Assembly (NCBI RefSeq): GCF_002216685.1
Contig: NZ_CP022353.1
Location: 310,001 to 374,000, forward strand
Length of the DNA: 64,000 nucleotides
Reading direction: 5' to 3'
Source: Vibrio tarriae
GTDB taxonomy: Bacteria > Pseudomonadota > Gammaproteobacteria > Enterobacterales > Vibrionaceae
Of this stretch, positions 40,708 through 51,099 are shown in pieces (position 1 is the stretch's first letter; each line of letters opens with the position of its first letter). Under the pieces are notes generated by a model, which worked only from the letters and a program-made list of their open reading frames with translations, made no database searches and was not told where the DNA came from. A program made the position numbers and the translations under genes.

Positions 40708-43700
40708 TTATACCGCCTCCGCTGCTAATGTGGCTTGTTGCTCCTGTGCTTTACGCTTTTGCAGTACCGCTTTGTAATCACGCGGCATGACCTTGACCAT
40801 AGTGGCTAGGCTTGCGTCAAAGCTGGCAAGGAATGCTTTGGCCACTTCACTTCCTGTGAATTGAACATGCTTGGTTAACATTTCTTTGAGTAGGGCTCTG
40901 TCTTCCGCTTCGATAGGGTCCAGATCAACCAATTCAGCATTGAGCTTAGATTGGAAATCGCCAGATTTATCCCACACGTAAGCCACGCCGCCACTCATAC
41001 CTGCGGCGAAGTTACGGCCGGTTGAACCGAGGATCACTGCGACACCGCCGGTCATGTATTCACAGCCGTGATCGCCGATCCCTTCTACCACCACTTTGGC
41101 ACCTGAGTTACGCACGCAGAAACGCTCGCCCGCTAGGCCGCGAATGTAAGATTCGCCAGAGGTTGCGCCGTAGAAACAGACGTTACCGACGACAATGTTC
41201 TCTTCCGGAACTATGGTGGCGTTACGGTTCGGGTAGAGCACCAGCGTGCCACCAGAGAGACCTTTACCCCAGTAGTCGTTAGCATCGCCTTCCACTTCGA
41301 AGTAAACGCCTTTGGTCAGGAAGGCTCCAAAAGATTGTCCCGCACTGCCGTTGAATTTCACCTGCATTGGCTGTGGTAAGCCTTGGTCTTTGTAAACCTT
41401 ACAGATTTCGTTCGACAGCATAGTACCGGTACTGCGATCGGTGTTGATGATCGGCAGTTCGGCTTTGACGGCTTCACCACGCTCAAGGGCGGGTGTCGCT
41501 AATTGGATCAAGGTGCGATCCAGTACGCTTTCAAGCTGATGGTTTTGCTGAGTCTGACAGTAAATACCATCGACACTGCGCGGCTGCTCAATAAAGAGGA
41601 TTGGCGACAGATCGAGATTCTTATATTTCCAGTGACCCACATCATCACGCACTTTGAGTTTGTGCGCTTGGCCAACCATGTCATTGATGGTGCGGAAACC
41701 CAGTTCTGCCATGATTTCACGCAGACCTTGTGCCATGTATTGGAAGAAGGTCACAACGTCATCCACACGGCCAGCAAAACGCTCACGTAGCGTTTTGTTT
41801 TGTGTGGCGATACCGACAGGGCAAGTGTTTTTGTGACACTTACGCATCATGATACAGCCTTCAACCACCAGCGCTGCGGTTGCGACGCCCCATTCTTCTG
41901 CACCCAACAGTACCGCAATCGCGATATCGCGTGGGGTTTTCATCTGTCCATCAGCTTGCACCACGATGCGGTTACGCAGACCGTTTTTGAGCAGAGTCTG
42001 GTGGGTTTCAGCCAGACCCAGTTCCCAAGGCAAACCGGTATGACGGATCGAAGATATGGGTGATGCACCCGTACCGCCATCGTGACCTGCAATCAGAACT
42101 ACGTCAGCTTTAGCTTTGGCTACACCAGAAGCGATGGTGCCGACACCGGCTTCAGAAACCAGTTTGACGTTGACGCGGCCTTTACGGTTGGCATTTTTCA
42201 GATCGAAAATCAGCTGGGCTAAGTCTTCGATAGAGTAAATGTCGTGGTGCGGTGGTGGCGAAATCAGGCCAACTCCTGGTGTGGAATGACGAGTTGCCCC
42301 GATCCATTCATCGACTTTATCGCCAGGTAGCTGACCGCCTTCGCCCGGTTTCGCCCCTTGCGCCATCTTGATCTGGATTTCATCCGCGTTGGTCAGGTAG
42401 TAAGAGGTCACGCCGAAACGGCCAGAAGCCACTTGCTTGATCGCTGAGCGTTCTGAATCGCCATTCGCATTCAGTTCAAAACGCATTGGGTCTTCACCAC
42501 CCTCACCGGAGTTGGATTTCGCGCCTAAGCGGTTCATCGCAATCGCCAGTGTGGAGTGCGCTTCGTAAGAGATAGAACCGAACGACATTGCACCCGTTGC
42601 AAAGCGCTTCACAATGCTTTCGATCGGTTCCACTTCCTCAATCGGAATCGAACCCGCAGGATTTTTCACAAAATCGAGCTGGCTGCGCAGAGTCACCGCT
42701 TTATCGCCTTGGCTATCAACCGCTGCCGCATATTTCTTAAATTGCGGGTAGTTTTTATGGCGAGTGGACTCCTGCAGCAGGTGAATGGTTTCTGGGTTAA
42801 ACAGATGTTGTTCACCGCGCTGTTTCCATTGATACACGCCGCCGACATCCAACACTTGCAGTGGGATTTCGCGCGTTGGGTAGCCAATGCGATGACGAAC
42901 CAACACTTCTTTGGCGATATCGTCGAGGGTTAAACCTTGAATACGGGTGATGGTGCCGGTGAAGTATTTGTCCACCACCGCTTTGCTGATCCCGAGCGCT
43001 TCAAAAATCTGTGCACCGTGATAAGACTGCAGCGTTGAAATTCCCATTTTTGAGAAGATCTTCAGCAAGCCGCCATTAACGCCTTTACGATAGTTTTCGA
43101 AGTATTTCTCAACCGAAATATCAGCATCGAGTTTCTTCTGACGTTTGAGGTCAACGATGGTTTCCACCACAAGATACGGGTTAACAGCGTTCGCGCCGTA
43201 GCCGAGTAGGGTAGCAAAGTGGTGCGTTTCACGCGCATCACCAGTTTCGACCACAATGCCGCATTTAGAACGCAGACCTTTGCGGATCAGGTGATGGTGC
43301 ACTGCGCCCACGGCCAGCATCGCTGGGATGGCGGCATGGTTGGAGTTCACCGCGCGGTCGGTCAGCAAAATGATCGAGTAGCCATCAATCACCGCATCTT
43401 CCGCGTATTGGCAAATACGTTTCAGAGCACGCTCTAGCTTGCCTGGTTCGTCGCTGGCACGAAATACGATGTCCAACGTTTTGGCTTGTAGGTGCTCGTT
43501 ATCAATTGCACGCAGTTTTTCCAACTCAGCGTTAGAAATCACAGGTGATTCCAGCTCAACCTTACGGCAGTGAGCAGGCGTTTCAGAAAGCAAGTTTTGA
43601 TCGCGACCGATATAGGTGTTAAGCGACATCACCATGCGTTCACGGATCGGGTCGATCGGTGGGTTCGTCACCTGAGCAAACAACTGCTTAAAGTAGTTTG

Positions 43701-45252
43701 AAAGATGCTGAGATTGGTGCGACAGCACGGCCACTGGCCAGTCTGCACCCATCGAACCGAGAGGCTCATAACCGGTTTGTGCTAGGGTCAGAATGATGTC
43801 ATTGACCTCTTCGCTACTTACCCCAAACGCTTGTTGGCGATGAAGTAGACGCTCTGGCGACGGTTGGCTGTGTACGTTGTCGGCATCCGGCAGCTTTTTC
43901 AAGCTGAGTAGGTTTTCTTCTACCCATTTTTCATAAGGCTGCGCGCAAGCGATGCCGTCTTTGACTTCTTCATCAGAGATGATACGGCCTTGCTCTAGGT
44001 CAGCAACAAAGATACGTCCCGGTTGCAGACGACCACGGTATTCCACATTGGCCGGATCAATTTCCACTACGCCAGATTCGGAAGCCATGATCAGGAAATC
44101 ATCTTTGGTTACGGTATAACGAGACGGACGCAGACCGTTACGATCCAGCGTGGCGCCCACTTGTACCCCATCGGTAAAGCACACTGATGCAGGGCCGTCC
44201 CATGGTTCCATGACGTTGGCATGGTACTGGTAGAAAGCGCGGCGCTTGGGATCCATCGCTTTGTTTTCTTGCCATGCTTCCGGGATCATCATCATCAGAG
44301 CGTGAGGCAAGCTGCGACCGGAAAGCACCAGCAGTTCGAGCACCATGTCAAAGCTAGCAGAATCGGATGCGCCTTCTTGGCAGATAGGCAGCAGCATATC
44401 GATTTCAGCTTGAGTAAACAGTTTGGATTGTAAAATCGCTTCGCGCGCTTTCATCCAGTTTAAGTTACCGCGAACCGTGTTGATCTCACCGTTGTGCGCG
44501 ATGTAGCGGAAAGGCTGAGCCAGTCGCCATTTCGGGAAGGTGTTGGTAGAAAAACGCGAGTGCACCAGCGCCAGTGCAGTGACCATGGTCGGATTTTGCA
44601 AATCGAGGAAGTATTGCGGTACTTGCTCGGTAGTCAACTGACCTTTATAGACCAAGGTTTTGTACGACATCGAGTTGATATAAAAATCATCACCGATGTT
44701 CGACACGCTCTCAAGGCAGACGCGAACTGTGTAGTTACGCAGCACGTACAGCTTGCGTTCTAGCTCGTCAGGCTGCATACCCGGGCCGCCAGAAATGAAC
44801 ACGTGTTCAAATTGTGGTTCGGTACTGAGGGGGTCGGCACCTAGCATGCTGTTATTGGTTGGCAAAACACGGTAGCCAATCACATCCAGATCAAGGCGTT
44901 TGGCATTACGCTCTAGAATGTCGCGGCATTGGGCGCGTTTATGTTCATCTTTCGGGAACAGCACCACACCAACACCGTACTTTTCGAATGAAGGCAGCTT
45001 AATACCCAGTTTAACCGCTTCTTCGAGTAAAAATTCGTGAGGTTTTTGCAACAAAATACCCGCACCGTCACCGCTGCAAGGGTCACAACCCTGACCGCCA
45101 CGGTGTTCCATGCGTGCGAGCATGTCCAAAGCTTGAGTGACCACCTGATGAGACTTGCGATTTTTCAGGTGAGCGACAAAGCCGATGCCACAAGCATCAT
45201 GCTCCAGCTCAGGCGTATAAAGACCACGCGAACGTTGCGCTTTATCTACCAT
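40708..45252 (-). CDS. gltB: Glutamate synthase large subunit, copy 2
   Basis: 1514-residue GOGAT alpha subunit. The nucleophile is Cys21 in H-D-A-C-G-I-G-F, with a 20-residue propeptide. The FMN domain ([15 protein letters not shown]), the cluster C-I-M-M-R-K-C-H-K-N-T-C-P and the C-terminal beta-helix with repeated G-x-x-G-x-x-x-G are present. I chose ATG 45252, with AAGGATG before it, over an in-frame start at 45300 that lies within a leader hairpin. It leads an operon with gltD copy 2 and has an unusually folded 5' region. Confidence 0.95.
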   Translation of the reverse strand: MVDKAQRSRGLYTPELEHDACGIGFVAHLKNRKSHQVVTQALDMLARMEHRGGQGCDPCSGDGAGILLQKPHEFLLEEAVKLGIKLPSFEKYGVGVVLFPKDEHKRAQCRDILERNAKRLDLDVIGYRVLPTNNSMLGADPLSTEPQFEHVFISGGPGMQPDELERKLYVLRNYTVRVCLESVSNIGDDFYINSMSYKTLVYKGQLTTEQVPQYFLDLQNPTMVTALALVHSRFSTNTFPKWRLAQPFRYIAHNGEINTVRGNLNWMKAREAILQSKLFTQAEIDMLLPICQEGASDSASFDMVLELLVLSGRSLPHALMMMIPEAWQENKAMDPKRRAFYQYHANVMEPWDGPASVCFTDGVQVGATLDRNGLRPSRYTVTKDDFLIMASESGVVEIDPANVEYRGRLQPGRIFVADLEQGRIISDEEVKDGIACAQPYEKWVEENLLSLKKLPDADNVHSQPSPERLLHRQQAFGVSSEEVNDIILTLAQTGYEPLGSMGADWPVAVLSHQSQHLSNYFKQLFAQVTNPPIDPIRERMVMSLNTYIGRDQNLLSETPAHCRKVELESPVISNAELEKLRAIDNEHLQAKTLDIVFRASDEPGKLERALKRICQYAEDAVIDGYSIILLTDRAVNSNHAAIPAMLAVGAVHHHLIRKGLRSKCGIVVETGDARETHHFATLLGYGANAVNPYLVVETIVDLKRQKKLDADISVEKYFENYRKGVNGGLLKIFSKMGISTLQSYHGAQIFEALGISKAVVDKYFTGTITRIQGLTLDDIAKEVLVRHRIGYPTREIPLQVLDVGGVYQWKQRGEQHLFNPETIHLLQESTRHKNYPQFKKYAAAVDSQGDKAVTLRSQLDFVKNPAGSIPIEEVEPIESIVKRFATGAMSFGSISYEAHSTLAIAMNRLGAKSNSGEGGEDPMRFELNANGDSERSAIKQVASGRFGVTSYYLTNADEIQIKMAQGAKPGEGGQLPGDKVDEWIGATRHSTPGVGLISPPPHHDIYSIEDLAQLIFDLKNANRKGRVNVKLVSEAGVGTIASGVAKAKADVVLIAGHDGGTGASPISSIRHTGLPWELGLAETHQTLLKNGLRNRIVVQADGQMKTPRDIAIAVLLGAEEWGVATAALVVEGCIMMRKCHKNTCPVGIATQNKTLRERFAGRVDDVVTFFQYMAQGLREIMAELGFRTINDMVGQAHKLKVRDDVGHWKYKNLDLSPILFIEQPRSVDGIYCQTQQNHQLESVLDRTLIQLATPALERGEAVKAELPIINTDRSTGTMLSNEICKVYKDQGLPQPMQVKFNGSAGQSFGAFLTKGVYFEVEGDANDYWGKGLSGGTLVLYPNRNATIVPEENIVVGNVCFYGATSGESYIRGLAGERFCVRNSGAKVVVEGIGDHGCEYMTGGVAVILGSTGRNFAAGMSGGVAYVWDKSGDFQSKLNAELVDLDPIEAEDRALLKEMLTKHVQFTGSEVAKAFLASFDASLATMVKVMPRDYKAVLQKRKAQEQQATLAAEAV

Positions 45253-45831
45253 AGATACATCCTTCCAGTTATTGAGGACGCAACCGCACTGAGTTTGCAC
45301 TCAGTTATTCCCACTACGCTTCATGCAGCATCTGCTGAATGAGTCGCTTGGGCGATACGTCCTGTCCTTTTTTGTTTTGAGTGAAATCTGCTTAGGGAGC
45401 AGATCCGCGTCCTTTCCGTCTCTCACAGGAAATATATTGTGAGAAAGACAATCCTTAGTGACATTCCTGTTGTTGAGCCACTTTACTAGTGGATTCTTTT
45501 GGTAGGTGTGGAATATCACCGATAGTCTGCCGCGTTTTTTGTAATTAATTGAGCAAAAAAGCACGGAAAACTGAAAGTATCCTACAATTTTGCTGGCGCA
45601 AATTCCAACGAAAAGTCTGCGGTTTGGTTTATTTTTTTACAGCTAGATGAATGTTTTGTTTAACAAACTAGCAACAAAATGCAAATAGTGTTTATTTTAT
45701 GCCTATTTATTGATTTGACGCTGTTTGAAATCAAACGCGAGGGATTAAAATTTGTGACCAATTCGATTGGAAATGTAATTAAATTACACGGATGGTAGTG
45801 AGAAATATTTGTATTTAGATTGAGCGAGCCG
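45253..45831. other. Divergent gltB copy 2 / yhcC intergenic region with folded leader
   Basis: About 580 bases. The gltB-proximal part (45288-45444) can form four hairpins on the minus-strand transcript: ACTGAGT/ACTCAGT at 45288-45305 (four-base loop), CAGC/GCTG at 45326-45337, ATCTGCT/AGCAGAT at 45386-45404 and TCTCACA/TGTGAGA at 45421-45444. The remainder is AT-rich and holds the two promoters, which I could not place firmly. A minus-strand frame of 87 codons at 45301-45564 follows the hairpins and is probably not a gene. Confidence 0.5.
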
Positions 45832-46770
45832 ATGCATTTACATCAACTGGTGAACACCATAGGTCAAGATTTACAACGCCGTTATGGAGAGAAGGTCCAT
45901 AAGTTAACGCTGCATGGTGGATTCAGTTGTCCGAATCGTGATGGCACCATAGGTCGTGGCGGCTGCACTTTCTGTAATGTGGCGTCGTTTGCTAATGAAG
46001 AGACCCAGCAGCAGAGTATTCAAGCGCAGTTGAAAGATCGGGCGGGGGAGATCAAACGCGCCAAAAAATACCTCGCCTATTTTCAGGCTTACACCAGCAC
46101 GTATGCCGAAGTGCAAGTGCTGAAATCCATGTACGAACAAGCCTTAGAAGAAGCGGATATTGTGGGGTTGTGTGTTGGCACTCGTCCTGATTGTGTACCG
46201 GATGCGGTGCTTGAGCTGCTCGCCGATTATGTGCAGCAAGGTTATGAAATTTGGCTTGAATTGGGTTTACAGACGGCACACGATGAAACTTTAAAACGCA
46301 TTAACCGTGGTCACGATTTTGCGTGCTACGCAGAGATCACTGCCAAAGCCAGAGCGTTAGGCATCAAAGTGTGTACTCACTTGATTGTTGGGTTACCCGG
46401 TGAAGGGCGCAATGAAAATCTCACCACGTTACAGCAAGTACTGAAGGTGGGCACTGATGGCATTAAGCTGCATGGTTTACACATCGTGGAAGGCAGCACT
46501 ATGGCCAAAGCGTGGCGAGCGGGGCGTTTAATGGTGCTCGATCAGGATGAATATGTGTCCATCGCTTGCGAGATGATCCGTTCTACACCCCCTGAGATTG
46601 TTTATCATCGCGTCTCTTCCGCAGCCCGCAGGCCAACGCTACTTGCCCCGTTGTGGTGCGAAAATCGCTGGTGGGCGATGACAGCCATTGGCCAAAGATT
46701 GGAAACAGAAGGGGCTCAGGGCTCGTTGCTCGGTACGCCTTTTGAGTATTCTCCTTTGAACTTAAAGTAA
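45832..46770 (+). CDS. yhcC: YhcC-like radical SAM protein
   Basis: 312-residue radical SAM protein of the TIGR01212/YhcC family. The N-terminal region has C-P-N-R-D-G-T-I-G-R-G-G-C-T-F-C, whose cysteines bind the 4Fe-4S cluster; G-T-R-P-D-C-V-P and G-L-P-G-E-G-R are further family motifs. I chose ATG 45832, which aligns with the E. coli start, over a TTG at 45820. The reaction is not known. Its position next to gltB is conserved in several gammaproteobacteria, as far as I remember, and may be functional or simply historical. Confidence 0.88.
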   Translation: MHLHQLVNTIGQDLQRRYGEKVHKLTLHGGFSCPNRDGTIGRGGCTFCNVASFANEETQQQSIQAQLKDRAGEIKRAKKYLAYFQAYTSTYAEVQVLKSMYEQALEEADIVGLCVGTRPDCVPDAVLELLADYVQQGYEIWLELGLQTAHDETLKRINRGHDFACYAEITAKARALGIKVCTHLIVGLPGEGRNENLTTLQQVLKVGTDGIKLHGLHIVEGSTMAKAWRAGRLMVLDQDEYVSIACEMIRSTPPEIVYHRVSSAARRPTLLAPLWCENRWWAMTAIGQRLETEGAQGSLLGTPFEYSPLNLK

Positions 46771-46837
46771 TAATCCGCAGCAAAGTCAGATAATCTTTTG
46801 TACTATTTAAAGAATCATCAATAACACCGCTGAATGC

Positions 46838-48577
46838 ATGCCTGAATTTCTCTCTGAATTTGTACGTTTCTTGTTCGCTGTCGGGCTTATGCTTGGTGGT
46901 GGGCTATGGCTTTTTTCAGGATGGCAGCGCTATGTTCAACCTCAACGATGGATTCAGTTACTTCACCATGCACCGTCAGGGGTGCTTTTGGTGGGAGAGG
47001 ATCGCGTTTTACGTGCCAATCTTGCTGCGTATTTGTTACTGGGGATCCGCTTGGTGGGACGTCACTATCTGTTTTCTGCCGAGCAGAGTGAAGAGAGTCA
47101 GCAAGCTTTTTATCGAGCGATCGCCAGCAGTGCACAGCAAAGGCGCTCCGTCCCTTTGCTTTGGCCTGTGTCGGGCCACTTGACGCAAACACTGGAAATC
47201 TCCGCTTCACTATTACGGCGTTGGCCTAAGAAATTATGGCTAGTGAATGTAATTGGCTTTGAGTGTCCGAATCATGACATTCAACAAGAGCGTCACTCTC
47301 TGGCGATGGCGCGTACGGCACTCGATTCTCTCTCCGAGTTGATTTTTATTAAAAGTAGCGAAGGCCACTTAATTGCAACCAACCGAGCGTTTGATCAGTT
47401 TTGGCAAGGCCGGATTGAAGAGGGTAGCGCCACCTTTAAAGGCATTATGAAAGGGCGGTCGAGTCAGCGTTGTTGGACGGTTACGCCTGATGGGCGCAGC
47501 TGTCTGTTAGAAACCTACCAACGGGTATTGATGTCGCCGCAAGGTGAAAATATAGGGCTACTTGGCATCAGTCATGATGTGACCGACTGGTACAACATGC
47601 AGCGTCAATTAAGAGAAGAGATGGAAAAACGCCGCGACACCGAAGTGGCATTGGCACAGCGCGATACGATTTTACAAAACATCTTAGAATCTAGCCCCGA
47701 TTCGATTGGTATCTTCAATGAAAACATGGTCTACCAAGCCTGTAACCAGCCGTTTGTGGAAGCTCTCGGGATCGCGGAAGTGTCAGATCTGGTTGGTAAA
47801 CGACTCCAAGATGTGATCCCCGAGCACATCTATGCGCGTCTTTCCGATACGGATAGCCAAGTCCTGCACCAAGGTAAGTCTCTGCGCTACATCGACAGAA
47901 TTGAACGCTCAGATGGTGAGTTTATCTGGTTTGATGTTGTGAAATCGCCTTTTCGAGATCCGGCTTCGGGCACCAATGGCGTGCTGATCATGGCGCGAGA
48001 TGTGTCGGAGCGCTATCTCGCCGCTGAACAATTAGAAGCCGCCAACCAAGAGCTGGAACGCCTAAGCTTTTTAGATAGCTTGACTCATGTTGCCAATCGT
48101 CGTCGTTTTGATGAACAACTGCATACCCTCTGGCATTTGCATGTGCGTGAAGGCAAACCATTAAGCATCATTCTGTGTGATGTCGATTATTTCAAAGATT
48201 ACAACGACGCTTATGGCCATTTGATGGGCGATGAGACGCTCAAACAGATAGCGATTGCCTTTACTCAAGTCGCCAATCGCCATTCCGATTGTGTTGCCCG
48301 CTACGGGGGAGAAGAGTTTGGTATTTTACTGCCCAATACGCCGCAGGCCGGAGCAATACTGGTCGCAGAGCGAATCCATGAGAAAGTTCGTGGATTAGCG
48401 ATTCCACATGATCATTCTAAGGTTGCCGATAGGATTACCGTCAGCTTAGGCATAGTGACGCTTATTCCTCGGCCTGAGGATGTACCTGAGCAAATGGTTG
48501 AGCTAGCGGATCGGGCTTTATACCAAGCCAAAGCGAATGGCCGCAATCAGACCTCGATTTATCAACCAAACCACTAA
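46838..48577 (+). CDS. Membrane-anchored PAS-GGDEF diguanylate cyclase
   Basis: 579-residue predicted c-di-GMP synthase. One N-terminal hydrophobic helix (about residues 8-28) is followed by a degenerate PAS-like part, two PAS regions (about 155-265 and 280-400) and a GGDEF domain (about 410-575). The active site is G-G-E-E-F at 490-494, and R-H-S-D at 481-484 fits the R-x-x-D inhibitory site five residues before it, so product inhibition is likely. The ribosome site before ATG 46838 is weak. It stands directly upstream of arcB on the same strand, with about 100 bases between. Confidence 0.9.
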   Translation: MPEFLSEFVRFLFAVGLMLGGGLWLFSGWQRYVQPQRWIQLLHHAPSGVLLVGEDRVLRANLAAYLLLGIRLVGRHYLFSAEQSEESQQAFYRAIASSAQQRRSVPLLWPVSGHLTQTLEISASLLRRWPKKLWLVNVIGFECPNHDIQQERHSLAMARTALDSLSELIFIKSSEGHLIATNRAFDQFWQGRIEEGSATFKGIMKGRSSQRCWTVTPDGRSCLLETYQRVLMSPQGENIGLLGISHDVTDWYNMQRQLREEMEKRRDTEVALAQRDTILQNILESSPDSIGIFNENMVYQACNQPFVEALGIAEVSDLVGKRLQDVIPEHIYARLSDTDSQVLHQGKSLRYIDRIERSDGEFIWFDVVKSPFRDPASGTNGVLIMARDVSERYLAAEQLEAANQELERLSFLDSLTHVANRRRFDEQLHTLWHLHVREGKPLSIILCDVDYFKDYNDAYGHLMGDETLKQIAIAFTQVANRHSDCVARYGGEEFGILLPNTPQAGAILVAERIHEKVRGLAIPHDHSKVADRITVSLGIVTLIPRPEDVPEQMVELADRALYQAKANGRNQTSIYQPNH

Positions 48578-48683
48578 AACTGTGCGGTTCGCCCTGTCAC
48601 TGCGCCAAGAAGTGGATAAGTGCTGCTAACGTTTGTGTGGGAAAAAGGCTAGACTAAGTGCTCTTTATCTGACGGAGCAGTGA

Positions 48684-51041
48684 ATGAAACCGATGAAAAA
48701 TCTCGCCCAGTATTACGTTGATCTGTTAGTCAAATTGGGCATTTTACGTTTCTCCATTCTCTTAGCTCTCGCCTTGGTTGCTTTGGCTGTGGTGGTACAA
48801 GTGGGGATCACGCTGATCCTCAACGGTTTCGTTGATGATATCGACATTATCCGCTCGGTATTTTTTGGTTTACTTATCACGCCTTGGGCAGTGTACTTTC
48901 TTTCTGTAGTGGTCGATCAGCTTGAAGAGTCACGCCAACGCCTCTCGAAATTGGTGTCCAAACTCAAAGACATGCGTTCGCGCGATCAAGAGCTCAATCA
49001 AAAACTTCAACAAAACATCGTTAAACTCAATCAAGAAATCGAAGAGCGGATCAAGGCAGAAGAGGCACGCGAAGAAGCGATGACTGACCTTGAAAATGAA
49101 GTGTATCAGCGTGAAAAAACCCAAGTGGAATTGGCGGAGCGTACCGCTTTGCTACGCTCTTTCATCGACGCATCTCCCGATTTGATCTATTACCGCAACG
49201 CTAAAGGTGAGTTTTCAGGCTGCAACCGAGCAATGGAAGAGCTGACCGGAAAGCGCGAAAGTGAGCTAGTGGGTTTAACGCCTTGGGATGTTTATCGCAA
49301 AGAGATTGCTCAATCAATTGTCGAAACGGATCAGCAAGTTTTTAACAACAACACCGCGATTACTTACGAGCAGTGGTTGGAGTACCCTGATGGTCGTAAA
49401 AGCTTCTTTGAACTGCGTAAAGTGCCTTTTTACAACAAAGATGGCCGCCATCTTGGCTTGGTCGGTTTTGGCCGTGATATCACCGAGCGTAAACGCCATG
49501 AAGAATCATTGGAGAAAGCCAGCCGCGACAAAACCACATTTATTTCTACCATTAGCCATGAGCTACGCACTCCGCTCAATGGTATCGTTGGTTTGAGCCG
49601 GATGCTGCTAGATACGCCATTGAGCGGTGAGCAGCGTAAGCATTTACAAACCATCAATGTCAGTGCTGTGACGCTAGGTAATATCTTCAACGATATTATT
49701 GATATGGATAAGTTTGACCGCCGTAAATTAGAGCTTTTCCCAGCAGCCCTCAACTTTGAAGAGTTTGTGGCAGAAATTGAAGTGTTGGCGGCCTTAATGG
49801 CGGAGCAAAAAGGGTTACGCTTTGATTTAGAACGGTTAACTGACTTGCCTTCTTTAGTGGAAGTGGACTCGACACGTCTGCGTCAAGTGTTATGGAACCT
49901 ACTCAGTAACGCGATGAAGTTCACCAAAGAGGGCGGTGTGGTGATGACGGTCAGCGCAGAATGCGATGCGCAGCATGCAGAGATCACGATTGAAGTTGAA
50001 GATACCGGGATTGGCATTCCGGAAGCGGAACAAGAAAAAATCTTTGCCATGTATTATCAGGTCAAGTCAGGCAAAGATAACTTACATGCGGTGGGCACTG
50101 GCATCGGCTTAGCCGTATCACGTCAGTTGATTAAGTTGATGGGTGGCGATATCAGCGTCAACAGTGAAGAGGGTTTTGGCAGCACCTTTACCGTAACGAT
50201 CCGAGTCCCCTTGTTAGCTGAAGCGCCGATTGAGATTGAGCCACAGGAGCCGCAAACTCAGCTGAATATTTTCATGGTCGAAGACATTGAGCTCAATATT
50301 ACGGTTGCTCGTTCATTACTTGAAAGTATGGGGCATAAGGTGACGGTCGCCATGACGGGCGAAGAAGCGATCCAAGGCTTTAACCCAACAGAGTACGATC
50401 TGGTGTTCCTCGATATTCAGCTACCGGATATGACAGGCTTCGATATCGCTCACTATTACCGCACCCATTACTCCTCATTACCGCCATTAGTGGCATTAAC
50501 TGCCAATGTATTGAAAGATAAAGAAGAGTATCGCCAAAAAGGGATGGATGCTGCGATAAGCAAACCTTTATCGGTAGCGGCGGTGCGAGAAGTGATTGCG
50601 AAGATGACGCAACATCATGCCGGTGAAAGTGTCGCTAAAGCGAAATCAAATAAGGAAAAAGAAGTACCAGACGATCTCTATCAGCAGTTACTGGATCTCG
50701 AGATGCTGCAATCCTATGTTGAGATTGTCGGTAGCCAACCCGTGATTGATAGCGTGCACTTATTCGAACAATCCATGCCAGCCTATCTTGCTGTATTGGA
50801 CTCGAATATGGTGGCCAAAGATCAAGAAGGCATTGTCAGTGAAGCCCATAAAATCAAAGGTGCGGCAGGCTCTGTCGGGTTAAAACGCATTCAAAAGATT
50901 GCTCAGAAAGCGCAATCGCCGGAAGCTCCTGCATGGTGGGAGAACATCAGTGACTGGGTGGAAGAGATCAAAAACGAATATCAGTCTGACATTGCTGTAT
51001 TGAAGCGCTGGCTGATTCAGCAAGCAAACGCAAAGCAGTGA
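48684..51041 (+). CDS. arcB: Aerobic respiration control sensor kinase ArcB
   Basis: Tripartite hybrid kinase that senses quinone redox state and phosphorylates ArcA under low oxygen. The 785 residues hold two N-terminal membrane helices (about 20-75), a coiled coil, a PAS domain (about 150-270), HisKA with His292 in S-H-E-L-R-T-P-L (the same number as in E. coli) and an HATPase with D-T-G-I-G-I and G-T-G-I-G-L. A receiver domain follows with Asp577 in L-D-I-Q-L-P-D, then an HPt domain with His722 in E-A-H-K-I-K-G. A GGAG site precedes ATG 48684. It is convergent with arcA. Confidence 0.96.
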   Translation: MKPMKNLAQYYVDLLVKLGILRFSILLALALVALAVVVQVGITLILNGFVDDIDIIRSVFFGLLITPWAVYFLSVVVDQLEESRQRLSKLVSKLKDMRSRDQELNQKLQQNIVKLNQEIEERIKAEEAREEAMTDLENEVYQREKTQVELAERTALLRSFIDASPDLIYYRNAKGEFSGCNRAMEELTGKRESELVGLTPWDVYRKEIAQSIVETDQQVFNNNTAITYEQWLEYPDGRKSFFELRKVPFYNKDGRHLGLVGFGRDITERKRHEESLEKASRDKTTFISTISHELRTPLNGIVGLSRMLLDTPLSGEQRKHLQTINVSAVTLGNIFNDIIDMDKFDRRKLELFPAALNFEEFVAEIEVLAALMAEQKGLRFDLERLTDLPSLVEVDSTRLRQVLWNLLSNAMKFTKEGGVVMTVSAECDAQHAEITIEVEDTGIGIPEAEQEKIFAMYYQVKSGKDNLHAVGTGIGLAVSRQLIKLMGGDISVNSEEGFGSTFTVTIRVPLLAEAPIEIEPQEPQTQLNIFMVEDIELNITVARSLLESMGHKVTVAMTGEEAIQGFNPTEYDLVFLDIQLPDMTGFDIAHYYRTHYSSLPPLVALTANVLKDKEEYRQKGMDAAISKPLSVAAVREVIAKMTQHHAGESVAKAKSNKEKEVPDDLYQQLLDLEMLQSYVEIVGSQPVIDSVHLFEQSMPAYLAVLDSNMVAKDQEGIVSEAHKIKGAAGSVGLKRIQKIAQKAQSPEAPAWWENISDWVEEIKNEYQSDIAVLKRWLIQQANAKQ

Positions 51042-51043
51042 TA

Positions 51044-51073
51044 AAAAAAGACCCTAGCCATTGGCTAGGGTCT
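51044..51073. terminator. Bidirectional terminator between arcB and arcA
   Basis: AGACCCTAGCC and GGCTAGGGTCT with loop ATT form an 11-base-pair stem. Seven A on the left give arcA (minus) a strong T-run; the plus-strand tail is weaker (TCTCT). Confidence 0.92.
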
Positions 51074-51099
51074 TCTCTAATTAGATATAAAAGAAGAGG

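Noticed and set aside
45301..45564. 87-codon minus-strand frame upstream of gltB copy 2
   Set aside because: It coincides with the folded leader and lacks a ribosome site or protein-like pattern.
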